Positions 4,433 through 5,525 of a DNA stretch of 5,525 nucleotides are shown here, piece after piece. The notes below the pieces were generated by a model. That model worked only from the letters and a program-made list of their open reading frames with translations. It was not told where the DNA came from and did no database searches. A program made the translations under genes and the position numbers. This DNA is from Kiritimatiellales bacterium. Lineage in GTDB: Bacteria > Verrucomicrobiota > Kiritimatiellia > Kiritimatiellales > Tichowtungiaceae. Position 1 is the stretch's first letter; every line of letters starts with the position of its first letter. Location: positions 1 to 5,525 of the forward strand of contig JAQUXG010000132.1 of the NCBI GenBank assembly GCA_028692515.1, read 5' to 3'.

Positions 4433-5525
4433 TTCTGGCGGCATTGCTCCCGGCAATGTCCGCCCATGCGGAACTTCATGGATTTGCCGACGCACGCTAC
4501 GGCATGCGCATGCAGAGCGATCCGAACAAGGGACAGGAAACACTCAACGAGTTGCGGCTGCAGCTGAACAGCGTCTGGTATGAGGACCTGTTCACGGCGA
4601 CGGTACGCTCCGATTTTCTTTACGACGGAGTCGCGAACAATCATGACCGCGTGGATCTCGAAACCGGCGAAGGGCCGGTCGATCTGCGTGAAGCCAATGT
4701 ACAGTTCACTCCGGTTGACTGGATGGATGTGAAAGTCGGGCGACAGATTCTGACGTGGGGAACCGGCGACCTGCTGTTTATCAACGATCTGTTTTCCAAG
4801 GATTGGAAATCGTTTTTCGCCGGACGCGACGAGGAATATCTCAAAGCGCCGTCCGACGCGCTGTTCATGAGCTTCTTTCCTTCCTTCGCCAGCATCGACG
4901 TCGCCTATATGCCGCGCTTCGATGCCGACCGCTTCATTGACGGCGAACGCTTTTCCTACTGGGGCGGAACGGGCTTGACCGGAGCCGATCTGAAAACCGA
5001 TAAGCCCGACAGCTGGTTCACCGATGATGAAATCGCGATACGCGTTTACCGCAGCTTCCAAGGTGTGGAAGTCGCCGCCTACGGCTACGACGGATTCTGG
5101 AAAACGCCGCAGGGGTTTAATCCGCTCAGCGGAAAAAATACCTTCCCGAAACTTTCCGTGTACGGCGCCAGCGCGCGCGGTTCGCTGGCGGGCGGTATCG
5201 CCCGGCTCGAAGGCGGTTACTACGATTCACGTAACGACCGTGACGGAACGGATCCGTGGGTGCCGAACAGTCAGGTTCGCGTGCTCGCCGGGTACGAACA
5301 CGAAATTGCCAAAGACCTGACCGGTTCGGTGCAGTACTACATCGAGCATATGATGAATTATGACGCATATCTGGCATCCGTCATCGGCCCGGCGGCCGAC
5401 GAAAACCGCCAGGTGCTCACGCTGCGGTTGACGCAAATGCTGATGAATCAGAATCTGATTCTCAGCCTGTTCACCTACTGGTCGCCGACCGATCAGGACG
5501 GCTACATCCGCCCGAAAGCTTCAGA
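4378..5525 (+). CDS. Outer-membrane beta-barrel protein (porin-like, resembling DUF1302-type families), 3' end beyond window
   Basis: An open frame of 382 codons that continues past the window edge. It begins with a Sec signal peptide: Lys13, hydrophobic MVYGLLAALLPAM (15-27), and likely cleavage after AHA at residue 31. The mature part alternates aromatic, small and charged residues as in transmembrane beta-strands, starting ELHGFADARYGMRM. Recognisable segments are DLREANVQF (102-110), GRQILTWGTGDLLF (121-134) and KDWKSFFAGRDEEY (141-154), followed by a YMPRFDADRFIDGERF strand-loop region. The GRQ...WG motif after a LREA strand resembles the DUF1302-type outer-membrane proteins that are often encoded beside MMPL transporters; the exact family is uncertain. 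By context it may be the outer-membrane partner of the pump and carrier. It starts 42 nt after the LolA-like stop. Residues 9-20 of the signal peptide are encoded by repeat block D2. Confidence 0.8.
   Translation, partial: MQPTKPKLTQSLKPMVYGLLAALLPAMSAHAELHGFADARYGMRMQSDPNKGQETLNELRLQLNSVWYEDLFTATVRSDFLYDGVANNHDRVDLETGEGPVDLREANVQFTPVDWMDVKVGRQILTWGTGDLLFINDLFSKDWKSFFAGRDEEYLKAPSDALFMSFFPSFASIDVAYMPRFDADRFIDGERFSYWGGTGLTGADLKTDKPDSWFTDDEIAIRVYRSFQGVEVAAYGYDGFWKTPQGFNPLSGKNTFPKLSVYGASARGSLAGGIARLEGGYYDSRNDRDGTDPWVPNSQVRVLAGYEHEIAKDLTGSVQYYIEHMMNYDAYLASVIGPAADENRQVLTLRLTQMLMNQNLILSLFTYWSPTDQDGYIRPKAS
4402..4436. repeat. Heptamer repeat block D2 inside the barrel protein's signal peptide (right arm, inverted relative to D1)
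   Basis: There are five 7-bp units: ACCCAAA (4402-4408), GCCTAAA (4409-4415), GCCTATG (4416-4422), GTCTATG (4423-4429) and GTCTTCT (4430-4436). These read as the TTAGRCY-type unit of D1 on the minus strand. They encode residues 9-20 (TQSLKPMVYGLL), the same part of the signal peptide that block C occupies in the LolA-like protein. Confidence 0.87.

Noticed and set aside
4371..4583. A plus-strand 70-residue open frame overlapping the barrel gene start
   Set aside because: It starts at a TTG, is in another frame and lacks a recognisable domain. The frame starting at 4378 has the Shine-Dalgarno, signal peptide and 382 open codons.

Overview
The window holds a co-directional (+ strand) gene row. 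In order it contains the 3' end of an ArsR-type winged-helix regulator (1-111), a 982-residue MMPL/RND-superfamily inner-membrane transporter (191-3139), a small four-helix-bundle protein of the S23 / 23S rRNA intervening-sequence family (3170-3520), a periplasmic LolA-like lipoprotein-sorting-type protein (3517-4335), and the first 382 codons of a secreted outer-membrane beta-barrel protein that runs off the right edge (4378-5525). Every base is in or within about 80 nt of a gene. There is no long empty stretch, and I see no rRNA, tRNA, CRISPR array, convincing terminator or transposase.

The MMPL, LolA-like and beta-barrel genes read as a trans-envelope route for a lipid or other hydrophobic substrate: an inner-membrane pump, a periplasmic carrier and an outer-membrane partner, with an ArsR-type regulator in front. 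This is inferred from the protein families and the order; the substrate cannot be read from the sequence. The S23 gene is the odd one out. It has no obvious envelope role, it is clearly less GC-rich (about 48% hand-counted over 3181-3480, against about 59% over 3601-3900 in the next gene), and it sits between two of the transport genes.

The most striking content is a set of short 7-bp-period repeats at every gene junction. Block A (110-186) lies between arsR and MMPL. Block B (3131-3158) overlaps the MMPL stop codon. Block C (3546-3573) is an inverted copy of B inside the LolA-like signal peptide. Block D1 (4333-4367) starts at the LolA-like stop codon, and block D2 (4402-4436) is an inverted copy of D1 inside the beta-barrel protein's signal peptide. 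B/C is a 22-bp inverted repeat (21 of 22 match) that brackets the S23 gene. D1/D2 is a 23-bp inverted repeat (20 of 23 match) with the same placement but only 44 nt between its arms. The two junctions look like an occupied and an empty version of one architecture: stop codon in arm 1, Shine-Dalgarno, start codon, arm 2 in the signal peptide. D1/D2 can also fold into an mRNA hairpin around the start of the beta-barrel gene.

The organism is a Gram-negative (diderm) bacterium of moderate to high GC. A stand-alone S23-family gene together with intergenic heptamer repeats that leak into N-termini as peptides such as VSSFKF or MVYGL suggests the PVC group, perhaps Kiritimatiellota or a relative. 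That assignment is an inference from impression, not proof.
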